Positions 16,968-25,509 are shown, counted from the first letter of the stretch. The stretch: DNA of 64,000 nucleotides from Salinicoccus halodurans (GCF_900114445.1 NZ_FOTB01000004.1:312094-376093); one strand, 5' to 3'. Notes: generated by a model not told the origin, from the letters alone. Made by a program: numbers and translations.

Positions 16968-17687
16968 CTAGACGCCCTGTTTATTGCTCCACAGCAGTGT
17001 ATGGAGCTGCGGCAGCACCCGTGCATCATTCATCCGTGGATCTTCCATCGTTTTCTCCACCAGCTCTCCGTATCGCTCCAGCAGTTTCTGCGTATGGTTT
17101 TCCACGTTGTTCCCGAGATACGGGTTTCCCACCTGGAGATAGAATGGAATGGATGGATATTTCAGATGGACCGTGGCTGCGTATTCGAAATCCCCATCAT
17201 CGAATACGACCACTTTCAGATTGTATGAACCGTCTCCCCCGTCCAGTCCGGCTAACACACGATCCAGCCGGTCAAAGTCCGTATTCATGTTAGAGCTCGG
17301 CGGCTTGGGGCTGACAGTGACATCATCAACCTGTTTCATCCATTCCTGGAACACAGTCCCCTGTGTTTCCATGGCGAGTTCGATGCCTTTGCCTTTCGCC
17401 TTTTCCACAAACGCCTCCATATTTTTAAGCAGTGCCGGGTTGCCGCCTGAAATTGTGACGTGATTATAATTTCCTTCTGCCAGTTCGTCCAGCGACCCGA
17501 AGATGTCTTCCGGCGACATCATCCGGATATTTTCCTTCTGGCTGCCGTCCCATGTAAATGCAGAATCGCACCAGCTGCAGCTGTAATCACAGCCGGCAGT
17601 CCTGACGAACATCGTCTTCCGGCCGATGACCGCGCCTTCCCCCTGGAACGTCGGACCGAATATTTCAAGCACGGGTACTTTCATCAT
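16968..17687 (-). CDS. queE: 7-carboxy-7-deazaguanine synthase QueE
   Basis: Radical SAM enzyme of 239 residues that contracts the ring of 6-carboxytetrahydropterin to CDG. The iron-sulfur cysteines are C33, C37 and C40 (CDYSCSWCD). The N-terminus VPVLEIFGPTFQGEG and the GNPALL and SPKPPSSNM motifs are QueE-specific. AAGGAG lies eight bases ahead of the first ATG, and the start overlaps the queD stop as ATGA. It is the third gene of queC-queD-queE, converting GTP-derived CPH4 on the way to preQ0. Confidence 0.96.
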   Translation of the reverse strand: MMKVPVLEIFGPTFQGEGAVIGRKTMFVRTAGCDYSCSWCDSAFTWDGSQKENIRMMSPEDIFGSLDELAEGNYNHVTISGGNPALLKNMEAFVEKAKGKGIELAMETQGTVFQEWMKQVDDVTVSPKPPSSNMNTDFDRLDRVLAGLDGGDGSYNLKVVVFDDGDFEYAATVHLKYPSIPFYLQVGNPYLGNNVENHTQKLLERYGELVEKTMEDPRMNDARVLPQLHTLLWSNKQGV

Positions 17688-18097
17688 TTTCTATACTCCT
17701 TCGGACGGTAGACAACATAGCTTGTCGGCGTCTCCCTCAGGACAACCTGCAGACATACAGGCCGGTTGTCCAAACGGTCCAGATATTCTTCCACCATGTC
17801 ATATATCGTTTTTGCCATCGTTTCTGACGTCGGCGGTATATCACTGAAGCGTGTATGGTCATTGAGCAGCGTATGGTCAAAAGCTTCATCAATCAATTTT
17901 TTTATATCAGAGAAATTCACAAGAAAACCGAGGTCATCCAGAGTATCTCCCGCTATCGTCATATTCACAAAATAAGTATGCCCATGGATTTTCGCACATT
18001 TCCCTGCCCGTGCATCCGGTATGTGATGGGCAGCTGAAAAATTGAGATCTTTATTCAGTTCGTATTCAAAGTCATGCGATGGTGTCTGATACATCAT
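17684..18097 (-). CDS. queD: 6-carboxy-5,6,7,8-tetrahydropterin synthase QueD
   Basis: QueD/PTPS family zinc enzyme of 137 residues making 6-carboxytetrahydropterin from dihydroneopterin triphosphate. Zinc-binding histidines are visible as H24/H25 (FSAAHHI) and H38, H40 (CAKIHGHTY), and the catalytic cysteine is C34. The conserved glutamate is in [11 protein letters not shown]. Both ends overlap the neighbouring genes by four bases (ATGA), so queC, queD and queE are translationally coupled. Two adjacent ATGs at 18097 and 18094 are possible starts. Confidence 0.96.
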   Translation of the reverse strand: MMYQTPSHDFEYELNKDLNFSAAHHIPDARAGKCAKIHGHTYFVNMTIAGDTLDDLGFLVNFSDIKKLIDEAFDHTLLNDHTRFSDIPPTSETMAKTIYDMVEEYLDRLDNRPVCLQVVLRETPTSYVVYRPKEYRK

Positions 18098-18756
18098 GCG
18101 TCAGTTCCCCTTTCCTCCAAATATGCGCGCAGCCCCTCGTTCCTCAGCCTGCAGGACGGGCATTCACCGCAGCCGTCACCGATGACACCCTCGTAGCATG
18201 TCAGCGTCTTTTCCCTTATGTAGTCCAGTCTGCCGTACCTGTCTGCAAGCGCCCATGTCTCTTTCTTATCCAGCCACATAAGCGGAGTTTCGATGACAAA
18301 GTCCCTGTCCATCGCCAGATTAGCTGTAATATTCATCGATTTGACAAAAATGTCCCTGCAGTCCGGATAACCGCTGAAATCCGTTTCGCATACACCTGTA
18401 ATGATCGTTTTCGCGCCAATCTGATAGGCCAGGGCCGCGGCGAACGACAGGAACAGCATGTTCCTTGCGGGTACAAACGTATTGGGTACTCGGGCTGCCC
18501 CGTCCTGTCCGATTGTCATATCATGCCGGGTCAGGGCGTTCGGACTCAGCTGGCCAAGGAGCGACATATCCAGCACATGATGCTTCAATCCGTGCTCCTC
18601 CGCAATGCTTTTCGCGATCTCTATTTCAAGGCTGTGCCTCTGTCCATATTCAAACGTTACCAGTTCGACTTCCTCATAATTTTCAAGCGCATGGAACATG
18701 CATGTCGTACTGTCCTGACCGCCGGAAAATACGACCAGTGCTTTTTTCTCATTCAT
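18094..18756 (-). CDS. queC: 7-cyano-7-deazaguanine synthase QueC
   Basis: ATP-dependent synthase of 220 residues that turns CDG into preQ0. The PP-loop is SGGQDSTT at 11-18. Zinc cysteines are in [19 protein letters not shown] near the C-terminus (about 188-206). [16 protein letters not shown] and the [14 protein letters not shown] segment are family hallmarks. It heads the queCDE operon, with AGAGGAG ahead of the ATG. No riboswitch is apparent in the 179-base gap to the divergent gamma-glutamyltransferase gene, unlike the queF unit. Confidence 0.97.
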   Translation of the reverse strand: MNEKKALVVFSGGQDSTTCMFHALENYEEVELVTFEYGQRHSLEIEIAKSIAEEHGLKHHVLDMSLLGQLSPNALTRHDMTIGQDGAARVPNTFVPARNMLFLSFAAALAYQIGAKTIITGVCETDFSGYPDCRDIFVKSMNITANLAMDRDFVIETPLMWLDKKETWALADRYGRLDYIREKTLTCYEGVIGDGCGECPSCRLRNEGLRAYLEERGTDA

Positions 18757-18935
18757 CTTCTAACGACTCCTCTGTGATTCAAGATCCAATTATATGATTT
18801 TAACAATTTTCACCGGGTATTTCCACTTCATGGATTGTTTCCAAAAAAATATATGATTTTGTTTAATTTCTTCAATTTCAGGTAATTAAGAGATAATCGA
18901 CAATCAAATCATTATATGAAAGAGATGAATGCAAA

Positions 18936-20648
18936 TTGGCTAATATAGAAGAAATATTCAAAGTGCAGAAAGAATACAAAATGAATAATGAGCATAAGGG
19001 GGATACGGGCCATAACGGCATGGTGGCCAGTGCGATCAAGGAAGCATCTAAAGCCGGCAATAAAATGCTTGAGGATGGCGGGAATGCTTTTGACGCTTTG
19101 ATTGCTGTACAGCTGTCACTTGCGGTTGTGGAAGGGATGAATACCGGGATCGGCGCAGGCGGTTTCATATTGGTTTATGATAACGAAAACAAGGAAACGA
19201 AAGTGGTCAATGCCCATTCCCGAGCACCTGCCGGGCTGACAAAAGACTGTTTCATCGATGATGACGGAGAACCTGTTCCGTTTGTCGAACGTACAAAAAG
19301 TGCAAGGTCCATCGGGGTGCCCGGCATAATGAAAGGACTCGAATATCTCCATGAACATTATGCCACTTTGCCGCTTGAACAGCTGATCGACCCTGCTATC
19401 ACGCTTGCAAAAAATGAGTTCAGGGTCAACTCGCTCTGGGATCGTACGATCCAGTTATTCAAACACCGTCTGGGAGAGACCGGCCGTCAAAAATTCGTTC
19501 CAGACGGCAAGCCGCTGAGGGAAGGAGACAGCATCACCCAGCTGGATCTCGCGAAAACACTGGAAATCATCAGGGAAAAGGGCTTCAATGCAGTGTATGA
19601 AGGAGAGATTGCGGACGCTATCGTGGATACTGTAGAGGCACATGGCGGCCTGCTTAACCACCAGGATCTGCTCAACTATCATGTGAAAATAGACGAGCCG
19701 CTCTGGAGTACCTACAAAGATTATAAAATTGCATTCCCCGCCCCTCCGAGCGGCGGCGGAGTGGCAGTCGCACAGCAGCTTAAGATTTTCGAGGAACTGG
19801 ACATTTCCCAGTATGAACCGCACTCATGGGAAAAGTATCATTTAGTTTCACAGACACTCCAGCTTGCCCTGGCGGACCGCCAGGCGCATATCGGCGATCC
19901 GAAATTCCATCATCTGCCGATGGACGGCCTGCTGCATCCGGAATATATTAAAGAGCGCTGCAGGCAGATCTCATTGGATAAAAATATAGCAAAAGTGGAT
20001 CCCGGAGACCCTTGGGCATACCAGGAAAGCAAAGAAGGAAAAATCCAGACCAATCATTACGAAGACAATGAAGGATATGAAACCACCCACTTTACCGCAG
20101 TGGACAAATGGGGAAACATCGCTTCCTGTACATCTTCCATAGAGAGAATATTCGGGTCAGGCATCATGGTGCCGCACTACGGATTTTTATTGAACAACGA
20201 TCTGACTGATTTCCAGGCTGTACCGGGGCAGGTCAATGAACCGAACGGCAGTAAATATCCGACGAGTTCCAAATGTCCTACCATCATGTTCCATGATGAT
20301 AAGCCATTCTTCACACTCGGGTCACCCGGAGGACCGACGATTGTTGCATCTGTCGCCCAGACAATCCTGAATGTCATAGAATACAATATGCCCCTAGAAG
20401 ATGCACTTAAAGAACCCCGGCTCTACACCACGCCGGATCTTGAAACACAGTGGGAAGACGGTATAGATGAGGAGACACTGCAGAAACTCGAATCACTGGG
20501 ACATGAATTCAATCAGTCCTTCAGAGTGGAATCTGCGGATACGAGGCTTGGGGATGTACAGGCCATAATGATCGATCAGACCAACGGCCAGCTGCTGTAC
20601 GGTGTAGCGGATTCCCCGCGTCCCGGAGATGCCAGGGGTCTCAAGTAA
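18936..20648 (+). CDS. gamma-glutamyltransferase, apparently cytoplasmic
   Basis: Ntn-hydrolase of 570 residues (large and small subunits in one precursor). Self-cleavage and catalysis should use the threonine in YETTHFTAVDKWGN (about residue 388). The small subunit carries GSPGGPTIV, the oxyanion and substrate loop. The N-terminal MVASAIKEASKAGNKMLEDG is the usual large-subunit start. There is no signal peptide, unlike classical secreted GGT, so it may act on intracellular gamma-glutamyl amides or peptides, as in GGT-like acylases. The start is uncertain: TTG at 18936, GTG at 18963 or ATG at 18981, none with a strong ribosome site. It diverges from queC. Confidence 0.88.
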   Translation: MANIEEIFKVQKEYKMNNEHKGDTGHNGMVASAIKEASKAGNKMLEDGGNAFDALIAVQLSLAVVEGMNTGIGAGGFILVYDNENKETKVVNAHSRAPAGLTKDCFIDDDGEPVPFVERTKSARSIGVPGIMKGLEYLHEHYATLPLEQLIDPAITLAKNEFRVNSLWDRTIQLFKHRLGETGRQKFVPDGKPLREGDSITQLDLAKTLEIIREKGFNAVYEGEIADAIVDTVEAHGGLLNHQDLLNYHVKIDEPLWSTYKDYKIAFPAPPSGGGVAVAQQLKIFEELDISQYEPHSWEKYHLVSQTLQLALADRQAHIGDPKFHHLPMDGLLHPEYIKERCRQISLDKNIAKVDPGDPWAYQESKEGKIQTNHYEDNEGYETTHFTAVDKWGNIASCTSSIERIFGSGIMVPHYGFLLNNDLTDFQAVPGQVNEPNGSKYPTSSKCPTIMFHDDKPFFTLGSPGGPTIVASVAQTILNVIEYNMPLEDALKEPRLYTTPDLETQWEDGIDEETLQKLESLGHEFNQSFRVESADTRLGDVQAIMIDQTNGQLLYGVADSPRPGDARGLK

Positions 20649-20660
20649 TTGTAAAAACAC

Positions 20661-20689
20661 TTTAAAAATCATTGTAAACTTGGTATAAT
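20661..20689 (+). promoter_or_regulatory. extended -10 promoter of trhO
   Basis: TGGTATAAT (20681-20689) is an extended -10 element. A weak -35, TTTAAA, lies 17 bases upstream at 20661-20666. The start codon is 78 bases downstream. Confidence 0.55.
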
Positions 20690-20766
20690 CTAATATTGCA
20701 TGAAACAAATTTCATGCGTTCTATCAGGTATATCCTGCAAATATAATTGATAGGTGGAAACTAAAT

Positions 20767-21723
20767 ATGGAATATCAAGTTTTACTTTACTACTATTACA
20801 CAGACATTGAAGACCCTGCGGAATTTTCTGCAGAGCACCTTGAACTCTGCAAGAGCATGAACCTTAAAGGTCGTATTCTTGTAGCAGGAGAAGGTATTAA
20901 CGGCACCGTTTCAGGTACCGTGGAAGACACAGAAAAATATAAGGAATATATGGAGAATCATCCATTATTTAATGGCATCGTATTTAAAATCGATCCGTCT
21001 GAAGGCCATGCTTTCAAGAAAATGCATGTCCGTCCGCGACAGGAGCTTGTAAACCTGAGTCTGGAAGAAGATATCGACCCAAGGGAACTGACAGGCGAGT
21101 ATCTGGAACCGGCTGAATTCCTGAAACAGATGCAGGACCATAATACAATCGTCCTTGATGCCAGGAACACTTATGAATATGATGTGGGCCATTTCAGGGG
21201 AGCCATCCGTCCGGATGTGGAGACGTTCCGCGACCTTCCGGAATGGGTTGAGGAAAATCGTGAAATGCTGGAAGGCAAACGTATACTGACATACTGCACC
21301 GGCGGTATCCGCTGTGAGAAATTTTCAGGATGGCTGAAGCGGGAAGGATTTGAAGATGTCGGCCAGCTGCATGGCGGCATTGCCACTTACGGCAAAGACC
21401 CTGAAGCAAAAGGCCAGAATTGGGACGGCATGATGTATGTGTTTGATGAAAGGCTTACAGTGCCTGTCAACCAGGTCGAGCATACAGTAGTCGGTAAAGA
21501 TCATTTCGACGGCACCCCGTGTGAACGCTACATCAACTGTGCAGATCCTGACTGCAACGCGCAGATTCTTGCTTCGAAAGAGAATGAGGACAAACATCTG
21601 GGCGGCTGCTCAATTGAATGCACTAAAAGCCCGAGAAACAGATATGTGATTGAAAATAAACTTTCTTCCGAGTTTGTCAGAGAACAGATTCAAAAGCTTG
21701 AAGAAGAGTACTATGCAAAATAA
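20767..21723 (+). CDS. trhO: tRNA uridine(34) hydroxylase, rhodanese-type
   Basis: TrhO/YceA family protein of 318 residues, which forms 5-hydroxyuridine at the tRNA wobble position using oxygen. An N-terminal ferredoxin-like domain is followed by a rhodanese domain at about 115-225. Its active loop is [16 protein letters not shown] cysteine-rich C-terminal segment ([15 protein letters not shown], then GGCSIEC) is typical of Gram-positive members and probably binds zinc. A GGTGG ribosome site precedes the ATG. A strong shared terminator follows. Its presence beside queuosine genes is a loose theme (both modify position 34), without operon linkage. Confidence 0.95.
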   Translation: MEYQVLLYYYYTDIEDPAEFSAEHLELCKSMNLKGRILVAGEGINGTVSGTVEDTEKYKEYMENHPLFNGIVFKIDPSEGHAFKKMHVRPRQELVNLSLEEDIDPRELTGEYLEPAEFLKQMQDHNTIVLDARNTYEYDVGHFRGAIRPDVETFRDLPEWVEENREMLEGKRILTYCTGGIRCEKFSGWLKREGFEDVGQLHGGIATYGKDPEAKGQNWDGMMYVFDERLTVPVNQVEHTVVGKDHFDGTPCERYINCADPDCNAQILASKENEDKHLGGCSIECTKSPRNRYVIENKLSSEFVREQIQKLEEEYYAK

Positions 21724-21726
21724 GAT

Positions 21727-21762
21727 AAAACGCGCCGATCCATCAGGACCGGCGCGTTTTTC
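21727..21762. terminator. bidirectional intrinsic terminator
   Basis: AAAACGCGCCG / CGGCGCGTTTT with a 12-base loop; T-run on + strand and AAAA (T on minus) on the other side. It ends trhO and the convergent reductase gene. Confidence 0.9.
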
Positions 21763-21769
21763 TTGTGTT

Positions 21770-22762
21770 TTACATCTTTACTATGATTCTGCCGCGTATT
21801 TTACCTTTTAAAATATTCTGCAGTGTATCCGGCAGGTCTTCCAGGGTGATTTCATGTGAAATATCCGTTTCCAGGGCAGATGGTTTCATATCATCCGCCA
21901 GCCTGTCCCATACTTTCAGCCTGTGCTCCATCGGATGTTTGACTGAATCAATGCCGAGCCAGTTGATATTGCGGGAAATGAACGGCAGAACTGTCGTCTG
22001 CACCTCAACGCCCCCTGCCAGACCGCATGTCGCAACGGAACCTCCGTAATCGAGACTGCTCAGTATATACTGCAGCGTTTTTCCGCCAACAGGATCGATT
22101 GCAGCCGCCCACTGTCTGGTACGTGTTGCCCGTCCCCTGAAGTCCGTCACCTCATCCCTGTGGATCACTTTGGACGCTCCGAGCGATTTCAAATACTCAG
22201 CCTCTTCGGTTCTGCCGGTACTCGCAACAACTTCATATCCACGGTCATACAGCATATTGACTGCAATACTGCCTACACCGCCGCTCGCCCCATCGACCAG
22301 AACCCTGCCTTTATCCGGAGTCAAACCGTTATCTTCAAGCCTCTGTATACAAAGGGCCGCCGTAAATCCTGCCGTACCCAGTTTCATTGACTCGTCCATG
22401 GTAAGCCCTTCAGGCAATGGGACAATCCATTCCGCCGGGATTCTTGCCACTTCACTGAAACCGCCTGTATGACGTGTGCCTATGAAGTAGCTTGTCGCGA
22501 TAACCTCATCCCCTTCTTTGAACCGTGTGTCTTCCGATGCAATTACTGTGCCTGCCAGATCAATGCCGGGAACCAACGGCAGCTTTTCAGCCAAATCACC
22601 TTTGACTGCCACCATACCGTCTTTATAGTTGACACTCGAGTATGCAACTTTTATCGTCACTTCTCCTTCAGAAAGGTCTTCGAAACCAATCTCCTTCACT
22701 TCCATCTCCATCTTCTCGTCCACTTTATCCACGACAAGCGCTTTAAAACGATCCATATACAC
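21770..22762 (-). CDS. YhdH/YhfP family quinone/enoyl reductase
   Basis: Zinc-free medium-chain reductase of 330 residues, close in pattern to B. subtilis YhfP and acryloyl-CoA reductase AcuI. VNYKDGMVAVKG and LVPGIDLAGTV lie in the N-terminal GroES-like domain. The NADPH motif is VDGASGGVGSIAVNML (about 153-168). The terminus reads KGKIRGRIIVKM. It probably reduces an activated double bond with NADPH. Two starts compete: GTG at 22762 (AAAGGA five bases upstream) and ATG at 22756. The upstream side is divergent from the TPP riboswitch region. Monocistronic. Confidence 0.9.
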   Translation of the reverse strand: MYMDRFKALVVDKVDEKMEMEVKEIGFEDLSEGEVTIKVAYSSVNYKDGMVAVKGDLAEKLPLVPGIDLAGTVIASEDTRFKEGDEVIATSYFIGTRHTGGFSEVARIPAEWIVPLPEGLTMDESMKLGTAGFTAALCIQRLEDNGLTPDKGRVLVDGASGGVGSIAVNMLYDRGYEVVASTGRTEEAEYLKSLGASKVIHRDEVTDFRGRATRTRQWAAAIDPVGGKTLQYILSSLDYGGSVATCGLAGGVEVQTTVLPFISRNINWLGIDSVKHPMEHRLKVWDRLADDMKPSALETDISHEITLEDLPDTLQNILKGKIRGRIIVKM

Positions 22763-22854
22763 ATCCGTCCTTTCCTCTTTGTATGAAAGTTACTTCTATT
22801 ATAATACATATGCATTTCATTGTATCGGTTAAAGGTTTACGACTTCCTCTCTGC

Positions 22855-22883
22855 TTTACTCTCTCAACTCATTACTGTTAATA
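22855..22883 (+). promoter_or_regulatory. probable promoter of TPP riboswitch transcript
   Basis: TTTACT (-35), 17 bases, TTAATA (-10), about 30 bases ahead of the riboswitch. The rest of the gap 22763-22911 shows no reading frame or other element that I can support. Confidence 0.4.
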
Positions 22884-22911
22884 TGAAGATGAATAAAAAA
22901 CTGCATACTTT

Positions 22912-23001
22912 TAAATCACTGGGGGCGCTTCAAAGAGGCTGAGACGGAAAACCGGACCCCTATCACCCGATCTGGATAACACCAGCGTGGGAAAGTGCAG
23001 C
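22912..23001 (+). promoter_or_regulatory. TPP riboswitch (THI element)
   Basis: Conserved THI-box blocks occur in order: GGGGGCGC at 22921, AGGCTGAGA at about 22936-22944, ACCC in GGACCCC near 22958, and CCGATCTGGATAACACCAG at about 22967-22985 followed by CGTGGGAAAGTG. The closing stem is CACT (22917-22920) with AGTG (22994-22997). This is the complete thiamine pyrophosphate aptamer. Confidence 0.96.
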
Positions 23002-23036
23002 AAAGACAATTATGGCCTCATTCATAAATATAGATG

Positions 23037-23066
23037 ACTGCATCCCGCCGGGATGTGGTTTTTTAT
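23037..23066 (+). terminator. TPP riboswitch expression-platform terminator
   Basis: ACTGCATCCC / GGGATGTGGT (two G-T pairs, loop GCC) followed by TTTTTTATT. It stands between the aptamer and ykoF, so TPP should cause premature termination. Confidence 0.85.
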
Positions 23067-23091
23067 TCCAAAATTTACTGGAGGGATATGA

Positions 23092-23673
23092 ATGACGACA
23101 GAAAAGAGAGCAGCAGACGCACAGTTCACGCTATTCCCGATGTCCGATGGATTCGTGGATATCATTCTTGGTGCACTTGATGAAGTGGATACATCCAATG
23201 TTGAAATGAAAACGGACAATGTCAATACTGAAGTCAGGGGAACAATTGAAGATATTTTCGATGTGATGCAGGCGATATTCCTGCATGCGGCCAAAACCGG
23301 AGAGCATGTCGCTTTAAGCGGAACCACAGCCGTCGGCTGTCCGGGCGGCAAGTCAGAAAAAATCCAGACGGCTTCTGACAAATTGGCATTAAACCGGGAA
23401 ACTTCCGCAAAAGTTGAACAGAAAGCCGGGGCCAAATTCTCACTTTATCCACTCGGTGATGCTGATTATATGAAGAAGATCGAAGCCCAGATCGACCTGT
23501 CAACAAATTCCGGAGTTGAAGTGACACCGGCTCAGGGGGCAACACGGCTGGATGGAGATGTGAAGGAAATTTTCAGCATTCTGGAAAATTGTTTCGCCAA
23601 TGTCTCAAAAGTGGTAAGTCATACGGCCATGGCGTTCACCGTTTCCGCAAACAGCCCGTCTGAAAAGAAATAA
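23092..23673 (+). CDS. ykoF: YkoF family thiamine/HMP-binding protein, orphan
   Basis: Soluble protein of 193 residues made of two YkoF-type repeats (about 9-85 and 110-188). They begin AQFTLFPMSDGFVDIILGAL and AKFSLYPLGDADYMKKIEAQ. YkoF binds thiamine and hydroxymethylpyrimidine between the repeats. In B. subtilis ykoF belongs to ykoFEDC, where YkoEDC is an ECF-type transporter. Here the gene stands alone behind a TPP riboswitch: a terminator follows, and no ykoE, ykoD or ykoC is found in the window. It may work with a distant transporter, or buffer HMP/thiamine in the cytoplasm. GGAGGGATATGA precedes the ATG. Confidence 0.92.
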   Translation: MTTEKRAADAQFTLFPMSDGFVDIILGALDEVDTSNVEMKTDNVNTEVRGTIEDIFDVMQAIFLHAAKTGEHVALSGTTAVGCPGGKSEKIQTASDKLALNRETSAKVEQKAGAKFSLYPLGDADYMKKIEAQIDLSTNSGVEVTPAQGATRLDGDVKEIFSILENCFANVSKVVSHTAMAFTVSANSPSEKK

Positions 23674-23705
23674 AATATTTAAAGAGTGGCGGACGATGCG
23701 ATGAT

Positions 23706-23738
23706 GGCCGATAAGTGTATTTGTCGGCCGCCGTTTTA
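23706..23738 (+). terminator. intrinsic terminator of ykoF
   Basis: GGCCGA / TCGGCC with a 12-base loop, followed by GCCGTTTTATC; confirms that the ykoF transcript ends with a single gene. Confidence 0.6.
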
Positions 23739-23751
23739 TCACATAAAACGA

Positions 23752-23794
23752 CAAGAAAGAGAGCAGAGATTTCAAATCTCTGCTCTCTTTCTTG
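23752..23794. terminator. 43-base perfect hairpin, bidirectional terminator
   Basis: Two 21-base arms (CAAGAAAGAGAGCAGAGATT plus T, and its exact complement) flank a single C. It stands between ykoF and the convergent methyltransferase gene, whose stop is four bases away. The length and perfection are striking. Confidence 0.75.
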
Positions 23795-23797
23795 TAT

Positions 23798-24433
23798 CTA
23801 ATCCAATACTGCCATTATGAATCCGTCATGTCCTTTAGCACCTACTGTCTGTACTGCAGTTGCGTCAATGCGTGGTTCGTTTTTCAGTATTTGAAGGAAC
23901 CGCTGCATTTCCGCTCCGTTTGCCTCTTCTTCGAATTTATCTTCGATTTTACGTTCGGTTATAATAACGGATCCGCATTTTGCCATATCGATGGCCGCTT
24001 CCAAATAGTCGGGATAAAGTGCCTGGTTTGCATCGATATAGATGAAATCAAAGCGTGGATATCCTCTTTCAAGCAATTTTGGCAGTGTATCTTCCGCTGG
24101 TGCATGAATCACTTCTACTTTGTCTTCCAATCCCGCTGCTGCGATATTTGCTTCCGCAAATTTTGCATATTCCGCATTGGATTCGAGCGATGCCATTTTT
24201 CCTTCTTCAGGAAGTGATTTTCCAAGCCACAATGTGCTGTAGCCGCCAAGACTTCCGATTTCCAGAATCGATTTAGCCTCTTTGATCTTGGCCAGCAGAT
24301 GAAGGTGTTTACTCTGTCCGGAGAATACCTCCTCTCTGTGCTCATTATGTGCCGGAATACCTGTTATCACTTCGTCATCGGCATTCAGTTCTGCGTTGAA
24401 ATAGTCGTCCACAGCGTTCCAAAGTTTGGACAT
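23798..24433 (-). CDS. O-methyltransferase-like protein with altered metal site
   Basis: SAM-binding protein of 211 residues of the Methyltransf_3 (catechol O-methyltransferase-like) family. The SAM motif ILEIGSLGGYSTLWLGKSL (about 56-74) and the acidic SLES after strand 2 are normal. The metal-binding region is not: FIYIDANQALYPDYL replaces the usual IDADK, and ITERKIEDKF replaces the IADN motif. Divalent-metal catalysis may therefore be lost or altered. The ribosome site is GGAGGCGACTTATTCAAC. An AT-rich cluster of inverted repeats lies ahead. The acceptor is unknown. Confidence 0.82.
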   Translation of the reverse strand: MSKLWNAVDDYFNAELNADDEVITGIPAHNEHREEVFSGQSKHLHLLAKIKEAKSILEIGSLGGYSTLWLGKSLPEEGKMASLESNAEYAKFAEANIAAAGLEDKVEVIHAPAEDTLPKLLERGYPRFDFIYIDANQALYPDYLEAAIDMAKCGSVIITERKIEDKFEEEANGAEMQRFLQILKNEPRIDATAVQTVGAKGHDGFIMAVLD

Positions 24434-24474
24434 GTTGAATAAGTCGCCTCCATAATTTTATGGTTCTTTTATTT

Positions 24475-24537
24475 ATAACATTTTATCAGATATCAAATTC
24501 TGAATATTTGATAAAATGTTATGTTTGTTATCATAAC
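24475..24537. repeat. nested inverted repeats in AT-rich gap
   Basis: ATAACATTTTATCA (24475-24488) is matched exactly by TGATAAAATGTTAT (24509-24522). Inside, TATCAAAT and ATTTGATA pair instead, and further on GTTATG / CATAAC (about 24518-24537) overlaps the outer arm. The set lies between the BASS transporter stop and the methyltransferase start. It may be a terminator, an operator, or alternative RNA folds. Confidence 0.5.
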
Positions 24538-24564
24538 GCATACTGGAATTAAATGCAAACTGCA

Positions 24565-25509
24565 TTAATAACCCCGGGAAAACTGATATTTTTCAATCAC
24601 CTTGCTGAAAAATGATGCCATGACCTGCTGGAACAGCATGCAGAACACCACCGGCATGGCTACTTTTGCCGGGAAGTAGGCGGTGGCGATGACCACACCG
24701 ACTGATATATTCCTCATTCCTGCATTGAAAGTGAATGCCGTAATGACTGCCGGGTCCTTCAGAAGATAGTGGCCGACCGGCAGTGCAAAGGCATAGCCTG
24801 ATACCGTGATGAATAAGACCAGCAGGAGAACACCGATGATTTCCCAGGAAAAATCATAGAAGTACGGTGAAATCACACTGCCGTTGATCATGATGATGAG
24901 CATCAGGCTGATTTTGGAAAACGGGGCAAGGGGTTTCCCAAGCGCGTGCCGTACCCTCCCCTTCGTCAATTGGTTCAGTGTCACCCCAAGAAGTGTGGGG
25001 AGCACAATCATCCAGATCAGACCCATGATAAGTTCCCTGTTATCGACTGCGACCGCTTCGCCTGATATGACGCTTAAAATCAGCGGCAGGATGATCGGGG
25101 CAAGCAGCGTATCGATCAGGATGATCGACAGCGTGAGCGGCAGATTCCCTCTCGTCACCGTGACCCAGATGACCGACGTGACACCGGTAGGCACTGCAAC
25201 CGCCAAAGTGAATCCTATGGTGTACAACGGATCATCAAATATGGATGATGCTAAAAGCCAGGCCCACACCGGCATAAGCATATGCAGGAAGACAAGGGTG
25301 ACACCAATCGCTGCCGGATGCTTTATGACTGTTCTGAAGTCTTTGAAATCCATGCCCAGTGCGCCTGTAAACGTCATGAAGGCAAACAGGAATGTGATCA
25401 GGAATAAAAATTGCGAACCAAAATCACCCAGCAGTACCCCGATGACGAGACTCAGAGGCGTTATGACGGCAATCCACTTCTGTATAAAACCATTCAATTT
25501 CTCTAGCAT
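24565..25509 (-). CDS. bile acid:sodium symporter (BASS) family transporter
   Basis: Membrane carrier of 314 residues with about ten helices. The sodium-binding and crossing region shows TFNAGMRNISVGVVIATAYF, the BASS family signature, and VAVPTGVTSVIWVTVTRGN, the first crossing segment. Members transport organic anions such as pantoate-like acids, pyruvate or bile acids with sodium; the substrate here is unknown. The ribosome site CAGGTGG lies close to the ATG. It is alone between an ABC terminator and the inverted-repeat region. Confidence 0.9.
   Translation of the reverse strand: MLEKLNGFIQKWIAVITPLSLVIGVLLGDFGSQFLFLITFLFAFMTFTGALGMDFKDFRTVIKHPAAIGVTLVFLHMLMPVWAWLLASSIFDDPLYTIGFTLAVAVPTGVTSVIWVTVTRGNLPLTLSIILIDTLLAPIILPLILSVISGEAVAVDNRELIMGLIWMIVLPTLLGVTLNQLTKGRVRHALGKPLAPFSKISLMLIIMINGSVISPYFYDFSWEIIGVLLLVLFITVSGYAFALPVGHYLLKDPAVITAFTFNAGMRNISVGVVIATAYFPAKVAMPVVFCMLFQQVMASFFSKVIEKYQFSRGY

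Noticed and set aside
18811-18816. GGGTAT ahead of the gamma-glutamyltransferase gene as a sigma-B promoter
   Set aside because: The matching -35 (TTTTAA) is only 11 bases away, too close for sigma-B, and the gene has no known stress link.
18757-18935. A riboswitch ahead of queC
   Set aside because: I looked for preQ1 class I and II blocks on the minus strand and found none; AGAGG there is only the ribosome site.
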